Below, piece after piece: positions 54,917 through 64,000 of a DNA stretch of 64,000 nucleotides. Origin of the DNA: Halichondria panicea (taxonomy: Eukaryota; Porifera; Demospongiae; Suberitida; Halichondriidae). The position numbers and the translations under genes were made by a program. Numbering within the stretch: the first letter of the stretch is position 1; the number at the start of each line of letters is the position of its first letter. Under the pieces are notes generated by a model that searched no databases, was not told where the DNA came from, and worked only from the letters and a program-made list of their open reading frames with translations. Location of the stretch: NCBI RefSeq assembly GCF_963675165.1, contig NC_087386.1, positions 6,578,066 through 6,642,065 of the forward strand, given 5' to 3'.

Positions 54917-56530
54917 TCATGAATCAGTTTGACTCCTCTCTACTGAGCTGTAACCATGGCAACTTCTATAAAAATAAGAGTTCTCGGTACTGCCTTGACG
55001 CTCACGCCCACTCTCCTTCTCGTCAGTTGCCATTATCTTTAGAGCACGACGCTTGTACTTGTACCCACTTTGCTGATAGTTCTGAGGATTTAATACTCTA
55101 TCCGGAAACTCATCAGTTTGTTCTCCATTTAAATGCTCGTAGACGAATGAAATTGGTTGTTCGTTACCTTGGTTACTGCTTGTATCTGATATAACGACAA
55201 TGCTTTTAGAGCTCCACGATTCTTTCTTGAATCGTCTAAGACAGTTGAATGAGAGCATGCAGTATCAACCAGCGTAGATAATAACATAGATTAGTGGGAT
55301 AAAGAGCAGGCTGTAGTTGATGATGAAGACCGGGCAGAGATATTGTCGTAAACATCGTCATCATTTGACTGTTAAAGAAACCGCAAGCGTTCAATAAAGC
55401 AAACATTAGAGTATCCAGATAATTGTAGCGGTCTTCCTTATATGGCCTAGCAACGGCAAACAGCATCATACCTAGCAACAGCAGCACTTGCTGTATAAAG
55501 TACTGATCTGCCCATTTTAGATCACTCACCATGACAATCAACATTGCTATGCGAAACAAAAAATACGGACCAGCGAAATATTGAAAATCCCATCCACCTA
55601 TCTTCTCTGTACCATTACGATAACATTCAGTGAAGCTTTCGGCAAATGTTTTAATGGCATATTCTTTGGCAATCGACTTATACAACGCTGCATGATCTTG
55701 AGGGGGTAGAAGAGGAAGAATAGCGGCGGTACCACTACAAAGATCCCAATTATGACAATCACCACGGTGAAAATGAACACAGAGTAGGGTTGACCAAATG
55801 AAGCATCAAAATAGAACTTTTGCTGGTCGTGTAAGGGGGTGTGGCTAGAGTCACTGGCATCCATCACGGTCATCATATTCAGTATTGGGAATGAGGCAAG
55901 GACAAAAGTGGTATATGAAAACAGGAGAAACGTTGCTATGGCATCGATTATCGATGTATTTGTTTGCGTTCTCTCTTGAAATTTATCAATGCAATGTTTG
56001 AAAGGTTTCCACATAATCCGCACCACTCGAACATTCTTGTCGTATAATTTGATGCATCCATAACAAACGAATATGAGTAGCAATGGGTAGAGTGCCATCA
56101 CATATCTCAAGGCAAGGACCACTAACGTACTGACGTTGCCAACGCACACTGGAGGGAGGACTCCCTCAAAAAATTCCAAGTTCAGAATTCCATATGGAGT
56201 TCGCACAAGTGCTATTAACACATCGGAAACATTAGGAATATCATGATTGATGAGTAGGAACCAGAGTTTATATTAAAAGGGCATTTGCCTAACACAAGAG
56301 GTAGTGACTTGTTAGGAGCACTCTTATTGTTCTCCTCGTACTGGTAAGTCATACAGTGGTATGAAAACAGAGTAATGTTTCTAGGGGAACAATTAAGTGC
56401 ATCGCTGATCGCTGGACACACACAATCACATACCATCTCTGGGTTGTCCACACATTGTACGCTAATGAAACCAGGGGGGCAGGCCAGAATTTCAACACCT
56501 AGCTGACTAGTAATCACTCGGGGGTCGAGG
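54917..56530 (-). pseudogene. Truncated third copy of the surface-protein gene
   Basis: Homologous to the Cys-rich, membrane and tail parts of the two large genes but split over shifting frames (56215-56517, 55598-56221, 55236-55685, 54917-55258). The beta-helix region and signal peptide are absent; the homology stops at VIASQLGVEIL near 56520 and runs straight into CRAT intron-12 sequence. About 400 bases covering the first membrane spans are also deleted near 56265. Its tail sequence is more divergent than that between the two full copies, so it may be older. Confidence 0.8.
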
Positions 56531-57226
56531 ATATCCCTGAGTGTATGTGTGTCAGGTTATTATAAATCGGTTCTTTAATTCTTTCTGTTTAAAGGGCTAG
56601 ATATTTCCCGAGCAGGCAGTGATAATGTTACATTGCATATAGCATTTCATGTGTACACAAACAAACATAATTTGTATAATTGTTACTGTAACTCTCTGTA
56701 CCACTCTTGATCACAGGCTATCAGTGGTCAAGCACCAGACCGCCACCTGCTAGGCCTGAGGCTAATAGCCAGTGAGGCTGGTATAGAGTTGCCAGGGATA
56801 CTCACTGACCCAGCCTACTCCAAGAGCCTGCACTTCAACCTCTCCACCAGCCAGGTAATGAACAGTATATAGCAACCAAAAAGGTGTTATATTCAATTCC
56901 TATATCTGTACGTTTACTGTGCACACACACACACACACACACACACACTTATCACACCCATGCACCCACACCTCTCCCTCCACACACACGCACGCTAGGT
57001 GGCTGTGGCTAACTATGACATCATTCTGTGCTTTGGTGCCGTGGTTTCTGATGGTTATGGCGTGTGTTACAACCCTCAGACCAACAAGACCATCATGTCC
57101 ATATCATCCTACCTGAGCTGCCCACACACGGACAGTGCTCTGTTCCAGGAGAGACTACAGGAGAGCCTCAGGGAAATGAGGGATGTTATGGAGACAGCAG
57201 CTGGTCCACTAGCAGCCAAACTATAA
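56531..57226 (+). pseudogene. Duplicated 3' end of CRAT (intron 12 part, exons 13 and 14)
   Basis: Exon 13 (56718-56854) and exon 14 (56999-57226) are nearly identical to 48150-48287 and 48489-48713 and still open, with splice sites and the AKL ending intact. No upstream CRAT exons accompany them, so no enzyme can be made; a transcript from an upstream promoter is not excluded. Confidence 0.85.
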
Positions 57227-57479
57227 CTCTGAACACATAATTGTCTTCTATTATAGTTTTTGTATAAATACTAGTTCATATGCTTGTTAGTTTCGTTGTG
57301 TTCTTACAATGTATTATTAATTGTTACTCACCAAATTCGACTTGTAAATTCAAATGTTGTAACATTGTAAAACCAACTCTTAATTAATTGTTATGTAAAA
57401 GATAAGTTTACAAAAATATTATGAAGAACAGCATAATAATAATTATTATAAAAGTGTGTGCAGGCAATCAATAATAATT
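57227..57479. other. Duplicated 3' intergenic region
   Basis: Copy of 48714-48997 with small deletions. No gene. Confidence 0.6.
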
Positions 57480-60400
57480 CTAAACTAGTTTTCTAATTTC
57501 TTGTGGATCAGTTTGACTCCGCTCTACTGAGCCGTAACTATGGCGATTTCTATCCAAAAAATATGAGTTCTCGGTATTGCCTTGACGTTCACGCCCACTC
57601 TCCCTATCGCCAGTTGCTTTGGTAACCGTTATCTTCGGAGCTCTACTCTTGTACTTTTTCCGATAGTTCTGAGGATTTACTACTCGATCTGGAAACTCGT
57701 CGGTTTGCTCTCCGTTTGAATCCTCGTAGACGAATGACATTGGTTCTTCGTCACCTTGGTTACTGCTTGTATCCGATATAATGATAATACTCTCTGAGTT
57801 CCATGATTCATTTTTAAATCGTCTACTGCAACAGTTGAGTGAGAGCATGCAGTACCAACCAGCGTAGATAATAACATAGATTAGTGGGATGAAGAGCAGG
57901 CTGTAGTTGATGATGAAGACTGGCAGAGATATTGTTGTAGTCGAATTTATTATTTGACTATTGTAGAAACTGCAAGCGTTCAATAAAGATAATAATGTGA
58001 ACATTAGAGTATCCAGATGATTGTAGCGGTCTTCCTTATATGGCCTAGCAACGGCAAACAGCATCATACCTAGCAACAGCAGCACTTGCTGTATAAAGTA
58101 CTGTTGTGCCCAGTCCAGATCACTCACCATGACAATCAACATTGCTATGCGAAACAAAAAATACAAACCAGCGAAATATCGAAAATCCCACCCACCTCTT
58201 CTCTCTGTACCATTACGATAACATTCAGTGAAGCTTTCGGCAAAAGTCTTAATGGCAATATTCTTTGGCAGCCGACTTATACAACGCTGCATGATCTTGA
58301 GGGGGTAGAGGAGGAAGAATAGCGGAGGTACCACTACAAAGATCCCAATTATGACAATCACCATGGTGAAAATTAACACAGAGTAGGGTTGACCAAAAGC
58401 ATCGAGTGAAGCATCATAGTAAAACTTTCGCTGGTCATGTATTGGGGTGTGGTTAGAGTTACTGGCATCCTTTATGGTCACCGTATTCAGTATTGGGAAT
58501 GAGACATGGACAAAAGTGGTATAAGAAAACAGGAGAAACGTTGCTATGGCATCGATTATCGATGTATTTGTATTCGTTCTCTTTTGAAATTTATCGATGC
58601 AATGTTTGAAAGGTTTCCATACAATTCGCACAACTCGAACATTCTTGTCGTACAACTTGATGCAACCATAGCAAACGAATATGAGTAGCAACGGGTAGAG
58701 TGCCATCACATACCTCAAGGCAAGGACCACTAACGTACTGACGTTGCCAACGCACACTTGGGGGAGGACTCCCTCAAAAAATTCCAGGTTCAGAATTCCA
58801 TACGGAGTTCGCACAAGCGCTATTAACACAGGGGAAACAATAGGAATATCATGAAATTTTGCACTTATTATCCCGAAGGCGAATGGGAATGGATTATGGT
58901 AGTGAGCAGTGGACACAATCTGAGCAAAGAAGACAAACCCGTTCATCGCAGGAGATGTTGCTTTGAAGTTGAAAATGGCTACTAGCAGAAAGAGAGCTGT
59001 TATTGGGAGGATCTTGATGAGTAGGAACCAGAGCCAACCTAAAGCTGGGTTGCAAGGAACACACTCATATTGGCCATTGATAGCCACACCGTAATCCCCT
59101 ATGCACTGACTACATAATATCCCCGTCCTTTTCTGTGGACCGCAAACAATGGCGTCTAACTCATCAGCTTTCTGCGGTAAATTTGGGTAGAGACGATTGA
59201 ATGGGCACTTGCCTAACACAAGAGGTAGTGACTTGTTAGGAGCACTCTTATTGTTCTCCTCGTACTGGTAAGTCATACAGTGGAAGGAAAACAGAGTAAC
59301 GGTTTGATTATCACGGGAACAATCAATTGCACCTCTGCTCGCTGGACACACGCAATCACATACCATCTCTGGGTTGTTCACACATTGTACGCTAATGAAA
59401 CCAGGGGGGCAGGCCAGAATTTCAACACCTAGCTGACTAGCAATCACTCGGGGGTCGAGGGTTCGTAACTTTAGTATCGATGGTACATTTTTCTTTCCAT
59501 ACAGCACAATCTCTTTATTAGAGATGTACTCAGTAGATTGATTCACACCGATATTACCAACATCCTCATCACTAGGGAAGGCCACGAGGACCGTCTGTAT
59601 GGTCTTTTCGTAATCGTCCACAGCTGTAACATTGAGGGAGGTGGGCCAACCAGGTACGGCAAAGAAAAACTGTGTATCGGGGGGTACAATGAGGGTACTA
59701 GAGGCGGTAGATATCTCTTGCTGGCAGTTGGAGTTGACAAACTTCGACGGATGGCCCGCACAAAAAACATCATCTGTGTGGTGAAAGTTACTAGTGGTGG
59801 AGTTGTTGCTAGGCCACTTGCATGGTTGAACGGACGTCGCGTATATAGAGTTGGACGTTCCATTGGCCGTATTGTTTGTGAAGACAAAGCTTGTACTCCA
59901 TTTGCTAGGAGGTACAGTCGGTTTGTAGTATTGGAAGAAACAGTTTTGGTTAATATTATCGTGCCCTCCGAACTGCACCGCATATATGGCCCCACCCAGA
60001 CCACCAGGCTTGACAAAATTATCACTGAAATTGAAACTTGATCCAATGTGAGACACAATCCAAGCATTACCATAGAGCGCAATAGCCCCTCCTAATCTAC
60101 CGTGGTTACCAACGAAATCCGTGGTTGAGTTCTGCATAGCCACGACATAGGTAGACAATACGACCATTGCAGTGCCATCGTTCCCAACAAAGGTGTTATG
60201 TCCTGTTAGATTGAACGGTATTCGATCTGAATACAATGCTCCCATGCCTAGAGGGTAGTGGTTGATGTTGCCAATAGTGATGTGATTAGAGTCAAATGTA
60301 CAGTCTGCAAACACAGGTTGTACTGGCAATCCGCCATGCTCATCAGGATAGTGGAGGGAAAGGTCTACTGCAGATGATAGTTGGGCTGTGTTAAGTAAAA

Positions 60401-61622
60401 AATTACAAGTATCGAACAGCAAAGAATTCGTGTTAGTTCCCGATAGACTACGAGATGTTACCATGGAAACAGCGCCACCGTAACAAACGTAGTTGTAATA
60501 GAATGTGGATCCACTAAATTTAACTGTATTATCCTCAACTTTTGAGATATATCCAGGCCATAGTTCGGAGTCTGGGGGGTAATAAATGAATTCAATTTTG
60601 ACCCCTCCACCAGAAGCAGTCCATTTGGATTGTTGTTCGTAGTCACATTCCATGGAATTTGACGAGAAATTAGAGTTCATGACCTCCAGTGTATTATTGA
60701 CACTAACATCACTGAACAAAATGTACAAACCACCACCAACGTTGGCTAGATTATAGTCAAAATGGCACTCTTTGAAAGTTATCGTATTTCGGCTAGAATT
60801 CCCCCCAAAACTAACGGACGCACCTCCTCCCTTTCCGAGAACCATGTGGTCTGTACCGTGAGGGTGCACTACATTCTGCTGCAAGTCTGAGAGGGCATTG
60901 TTGTCATTAAACTTACAATTCTCAAAAGTGTGTGTAGAGCCATTGTTAGCATAAATGGTGCTACTAGTCATACTACACTCCAGGTCCCCAGGGACACAAT
61001 AACTGAAGTCTATACTCACTCCTGAGCCACCTGGACCTTTGTGCAAGCTGCTATGAAACGCACAGCTGTGGAACTTGTTATTGCCTCCATTGTTATACAA
61101 TACAACTCCGGAACTATCCGAGTAAAACACATTCACATTCACCATGGTAATATCGGAACAGAACATGAAATACAAAGCCGTGTAAATCTCCACATACGAT
61201 AAGCCAGAAGCACTGATATTTCTGCTAGTGCTGTTATGAAGAGCCCCACAATATTTAAATGATACATTTTCAAGATAAATACCGGTCGAGTTGAGAAAAG
61301 TAAGCCCAGTGCGGTTGCACCTGACTACAGAATTTCCTCCTCCAATAATGGTCAGGTTGCGAACATGTGATAGCGTTGCATTGGCGAGAGAGTTCAGATA
61401 GAATGTACCATTTGATAGTTTAACACAAACAGACTCTTTAATGTCATGTGCTTTAACTTTTCCCAATGCTTCGGAGAATCCATTACAGTTAGGGCTACAG
61501 TTGAGCGTGATGTTGTGTTGACAGGTGTACGGAGTTGCCATGGCCACTGGATAAAGCAGGGCAGCTAGCAACAGTGCAGGAAGGAGAGCAGCTCTCATCA
61601 TGTCGTGCGTTGCCTGGGGCAT
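57480..61622 (-). CDS. Large beta-helix multi-membrane-span surface protein, copy 2
   Basis: Intronless, 1380 residues, nearly identical to the gene at 48998-53137 through signal peptide, beta-helix, Cys-rich segment, membrane spans and tail. Visible differences cluster in the Cys-rich stretch (SRGAIDCSRDNQTVTLFSFH against SSNALNCSPRNITLFLYH, and IGDYGVAINGQYECVPC against IENHGVAINGRFQCVLC) and in an extracellular loop (FNDNNALSDLQQN against FHDNNAVSDLKQN). The full reading frame suggests that both copies are functional. Concentrated change next to the membrane may mark a ligand or partner surface. Role and topology as for copy 1. Confidence 0.8.
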   Translation of the reverse strand: MPQATHDMMRAALLPALLLAALLYPVAMATPYTCQHNITLNCSPNCNGFSEALGKVKAHDIKESVCVKLSNGTFYLNSLANATLSHVRNLTIIGGGNSVVRCNRTGLTFLNSTGIYLENVSFKYCGALHNSTSRNISASGLSYVEIYTALYFMFCSDITMVNVNVFYSDSSGVVLYNNGGNNKFHSCAFHSSLHKGPGGSGVSIDFSYCVPGDLECSMTSSTIYANNGSTHTFENCKFNDNNALSDLQQNVVHPHGTDHMVLGKGGGASVSFGGNSSRNTITFKECHFDYNLANVGGGLYILFSDVSVNNTLEVMNSNFSSNSMECDYEQQSKWTASGGGVKIEFIYYPPDSELWPGYISKVEDNTVKFSGSTFYYNYVCYGGAVSMVTSRSLSGTNTNSLLFDTCNFLLNTAQLSSAVDLSLHYPDEHGGLPVQPVFADCTFDSNHITIGNINHYPLGMGALYSDRIPFNLTGHNTFVGNDGTAMVVLSTYVVAMQNSTTDFVGNHGRLGGAIALYGNAWIVSHIGSSFNFSDNFVKPGGLGGAIYAVQFGGHDNINQNCFFQYYKPTVPPSKWSTSFVFTNNTANGTSNSIYATSVQPCKWPSNNSTTSNFHHTDDVFCAGHPSKFVNSNCQQEISTASSTLIVPPDTQFFFAVPGWPTSLNVTAVDDYEKTIQTVLVAFPSDEDVGNIGVNQSTEYISNKEIVLYGKKNVPSILKLRTLDPRVIASQLGVEILACPPGFISVQCVNNPEMVCDCVCPASRGAIDCSRDNQTVTLFSFHCMTYQYEENNKSAPNKSLPLVLGKCPFNRLYPNLPQKADELDAIVCGPQKRTGILCSQCIGDYGVAINGQYECVPCNPALGWLWFLLIKILPITALFLLVAIFNFKATSPAMNGFVFFAQIVSTAHYHNPFPFAFGIISAKFHDIPIVSPVLIALVRTPYGILNLEFFEGVLPQVCVGNVSTLVVLALRYVMALYPLLLIFVCYGCIKLYDKNVRVVRIVWKPFKHCIDKFQKRTNTNTSIIDAIATFLLFSYTTFVHVSFPILNTVTIKDASNSNHTPIHDQRKFYYDASLDAFGQPYSVLIFTMVIVIIGIFVVVPPLFFLLYPLKIMQRCISRLPKNIAIKTFAESFTECYRNGTERRGGWDFRYFAGLYFLFRIAMLIVMVSDLDWAQQYFIQQVLLLLGMMLFAVARPYKEDRYNHLDTLMFTLLSLLNACSFYNSQIINSTTTISLPVFIINYSLLFIPLIYVIIYAGWYCMLSLNCCSRRFKNESWNSESIIIISDTSSNQGDEEPMSFVYEDSNGEQTDEFPDRVVNPQNYRKKYKSRAPKITVTKATGDRESGRERQGNTENSYFLDRNRHSYGSVERSQTDPQEIRKLV

Positions 61623-62480
61623 TCACTCAGTGAGGGCTATAGGCAGTAATTATAGCTAGTTATACAGGAACACAGCGTTAAATATAGAGCATCTCTGAAT
61701 GGCATAACTTTAGTTTTGTTGGTCCAATAACGTTAAGCTTAGAGAGAGGCCATTCAGATGATAATTAGATCATGTTAATCTATTTTCTACTCAGTACTAA
61801 AGTTAAAGCATGCAAAATTAGTACACAGTGATAATATTATATACCTACATGCATATTGATGTACACAGAGCACTGACCTACAGATTGTGTAGTAGCTTCT
61901 CTGACAGATTCTTGTGTGAAGGCCTAAGACTGCGTCACATGCAGGATGTGGTTGACCATATATATAGAGAACTACTACTGCCACCCACGGCCACTCCAGC
62001 CTTTGTGTCACTGCCATTGTGTCACTGTCATGTTACCATGCACTCCATGCAACCCTGACTATCAACAATGAGTATATTTTATGGTAAAGATACATTTTTT
62101 ATTTTTGAATCAAATATGATGAAAGCAGACATTAACTGCACAAGTTTGAATAAATACATATTTTTATAAATTTATTAGATCACAAATAAAGGGATGATAA
62201 CAAAAGCTGAGAAAAAAATGGAAAATGTTCTCGTTACATGTTTGGAGAGTTGATTAAAGCTTAAAGTTCTTATCTCTTTACCTTTGGCTTGAAACTCTGT
62301 ACAGTGCATGTATGAGACAGAGGGAACATACTGAGTGGTTGCTAGGGAACACACTGAGTGGTTGCTAGGCAATTACACAAGTACACACGATCAATTAATA
62401 CATTACAAGTATACAGTACACAGATTGAAACCACACCCACACACATTAGCCTGTCTTCGATTTTCCAGGCCTTTTGTAAT
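61623..62480. other. Upstream region of surface-protein gene copy 2
   Basis: No gene recognised. Contains a dispersed GTTGGCTCTGTAAC-type repeat relic (61664-61800), the promoter-like segment shared with 53740-53840, and the seam segment shared with 54530-54645, which marks the right edge of the duplicated unit. Confidence 0.5.
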
Positions 62481-62514
62481 ATCATTATTTTATCCATTCT
62501 TGGGGGATGGAATC

Positions 62515-62524
62515 GAGGCTAACA

Positions 62525-62565
<41 letters not shown>
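62515..62565. repeat. (CA)n microsatellite
   Basis: About 22 CA units downstream of the last confidently assigned RRM exon. Confidence 0.9.
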
Positions 62566-62566
<1 letters not shown>

Positions 62567-62621
62567 ACGTACCACCCACCCACACACTACACAGCATACA
62601 CAATGCCAATGCTTGACTCAC

Positions 62622-63773
62622 AATCTCAATGTAGAGTGGGTTGGCGTTCCTCGCCAGTGTTTTCCCGTGCAGAGCTGCGATGGCTCTCTCAGCATCTGAG
62701 GCAAACATGTCCTGCACGTGTATGGGACACAGTAACAACACACTACTGTAACAGTGCATGTAGCCAGCTAAAGGGTTTCACAAGCCATTGATTGAGTTAT
62801 GGACACTATAGATACCTCCATAAAAGCTTTGTTTAGCAACAATGTACTGCCCCCCTACACTAACCTAGCCCCCTAGACTCAGTACTGCCCCCCTACACTA
62901 ACCTAGCTAGCCCCCTAGACTCAGTACTGCCCCCCTACACTAACCTGGCCCCCCAGGCTCAGTACTGCCCCCCTACACTAACCTAGCCCCCTAGACTCAG
63001 TACTGCCCCCCCTACACTAACCTAGCCCCCCAGACTCAGTACTGCCCCCTACACTAACAAGCCCCCTAGACTCAGTACTGCCCCCCCTACACTCACCACA
63101 TAGCATACCGTGGTCCTGTCCTTGGCTCTCTCAAGACTATGTACTTTACCATGAGATTGGAACTTTGACAGGACGGCCGCTCGGGTCATGTTTCCAGGAA
63201 TATTCTTAACAAACAGCTGCAAAGTAGGACAGATTTAACACTAGAGCCAGAAAGGGGGGACAGTGGGATAGTGGGGAGAAGCTGTATACACATACATACC
63301 GATACTATCTCATTGCTGTCAACAGCCTCGTGGTGTCCTGGTCTTAGGCTGACATCACGCGCAGAGGGGGGTGGGGTGGTCCGTGCTCCTCGCCCCCTCG
63401 GACTGGGGGAGCGGGTGGTCCCACTAGACGGAGATATTCGCATAGAGGCTGCAATGGATACTACACATCAATAACTGGCACACACACACACACACACAGG
63501 CACACACCCACACCCACCCACACACTACCTGGAGCACTCTTCTCCCTTGACTCTGCCCCTTTGGTACCTAGGTGGGAGAGTATAGACAGATGTGCTTTGT
63601 CTAGTAGACGAGGGGATGAGCGATTCTTCCCGACGCCATCACGAGATGAGATTGTTGCTGGTAGCGATTTGACAGACTGGGGCGAGTTGGAACGAGACGA
63701 CTCTCGCGTGGAAGTGGGTGTGGCTACACGTCTACCACTAGAGCTCGATGAATGATTAACGTGTGGGTCCGAC
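62622..63773 (-). CDS. RRM RNA-binding, Ser/Arg-rich protein (possibly partial)
   Basis: Exons on the minus strand: 63529-63773, 63300-63448, 63109-63216, 62622-62711, in continuous frame; further exons may lie beyond either end. The first two encode a low-complexity region with RRVATPTSTRESSRSNSPQS and TRSPSPRGRGARTTPPPS, typical of SR-like or Spen-like RNA-binding proteins. The next two encode an RNA recognition motif: RNP2 LFVKNIP, MTRAAVLSKFQSHGKVHSLE and SDAERAIAALHGKTL. RNP1 falls where the exon junction lies and looks shortened (DRTT-DMFAS). A possible 3' exon near 62517-62340 (PRFHPPRMDKI) is uncertain. Nuclear RNA processing is the likely role; the orthologue is not identified. Confidence 0.65.
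62845..63100. repeat. Minisatellite, unit of about 40 bases, in RRM gene intron
   Basis: Six or seven tandem units of the form CTCAGTACTGCCCCCCTACAC, then TAACCTAGCCCCCTAGA, varying by one to four bases (for example GCTAGCTAG, CAGGCTC). It fills the intron between the two RRM exons. Unit variation suggests active expansion and contraction. Confidence 0.85.
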
Positions 63774-64000
63774 CTACGCGCGCGCGCGCATGTGTGTGTG
63801 TGTGTGTGAGGGGGCGGTGATTCTACTGTACATGTTAAATTATGGGCCATCAAAGTTAGCTCCAAAAAACACCACTGTTTTTTTCTTCTAGAATTTGGGC
63901 TCGAAAAAAGTGCTATTATAAGCACAGCACTATACCAAGGAACTGCTATAATTATGTAAATGCATCTTTTAGTATCGTTCTCATCACATGAGTGGGCGTT
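63774..64000. other. Window edge: (CG)n/(TG)n tract and AT-rich sequence
   Basis: CGCGCGCGCGCATG followed by TG units (63776-63808) abuts the acceptor of the exon ending at 63773. The remaining 190 bases show no feature; upstream exons of the RRM gene may lie beyond. Confidence 0.6.

Noticed and set aside
62845-63100. Possible CRISPR-like array
   Set aside because: Repeats are head-to-tail with no unique spacers, in an animal intron; it is a minisatellite.

Overview
The window is animal nuclear DNA. Its genes are split by many short GT-AG introns, it carries long (CA)n tracts and many small inverted-repeat elements, and its housekeeping genes are metazoan in type (NDUFA9, carnitine O-acetyltransferase, a GT92 glycosyltransferase). 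Compact genes next to an expanded set of TIR, CARD, Death-domain and ROCO genes most resemble a demosponge. That assignment is inference; no species is named.

Layout. 1-490: LINE endonuclease fragment. 713-27483: an innate-immunity-like cluster on the + strand. It holds a broken CARD-TIR-Death gene (713-2714); a long gene with a perfect 2A/StopGo motif, three Death domains, a ROCO GTPase and an Ig-like domain (3084-about 12600); an intact CARD-TIR gene (13742-14792); a broken CARD-TIR-Death-ROCO-Ig gene (15287-21034); relics (21225-23460); a second intact CARD-TIR gene (23761-24598); and a fusion of half-CARD, TIR, CARD and a nucleoside-phosphorylase-like domain (25115-27483). Most module-bearing exons start and end in phase 1, and the blocks have been duplicated repeatedly. 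Five of the genes share a related 5' region, two of them with a good NF-kB-like site.

27762-35579 (-): a 14-exon calcineurin-like phosphatase with C-terminal EF-hands. 37179-38546 (+): GT92 glycosyltransferase. 38666-40690 (+): NDUFA9, 8 exons. 40948-43928 (-): a secretory-pathway JmjC oxygenase ending in RDEL. 44032-48713 (+): carnitine O-acetyltransferase, 14 exons, ending in the peroxisomal signal AKL. 48998-53137 (-) and 57480-61622 (-): two nearly identical intronless genes for 1379- and 1380-residue beta-helix, multi-membrane-span surface proteins. A third, broken copy (54917-56530) and a duplicated CRAT 3' end lie between them. 62622-63773 (-): an RRM and Ser/Arg-rich gene that may be incomplete.

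Exon models were built by hand from GT-AG sites and checked for phase continuity. Coding sums are exact multiples of three for the ROCO, fusion, phosphatase, NDUFA9, JmjC and CRAT genes. The cluster looks like a site where death-fold adaptors, a putative NAD-consuming TIR enzyme and GTPase scaffolds are shuffled and duplicated. How the products work together is inferred from domain families only.
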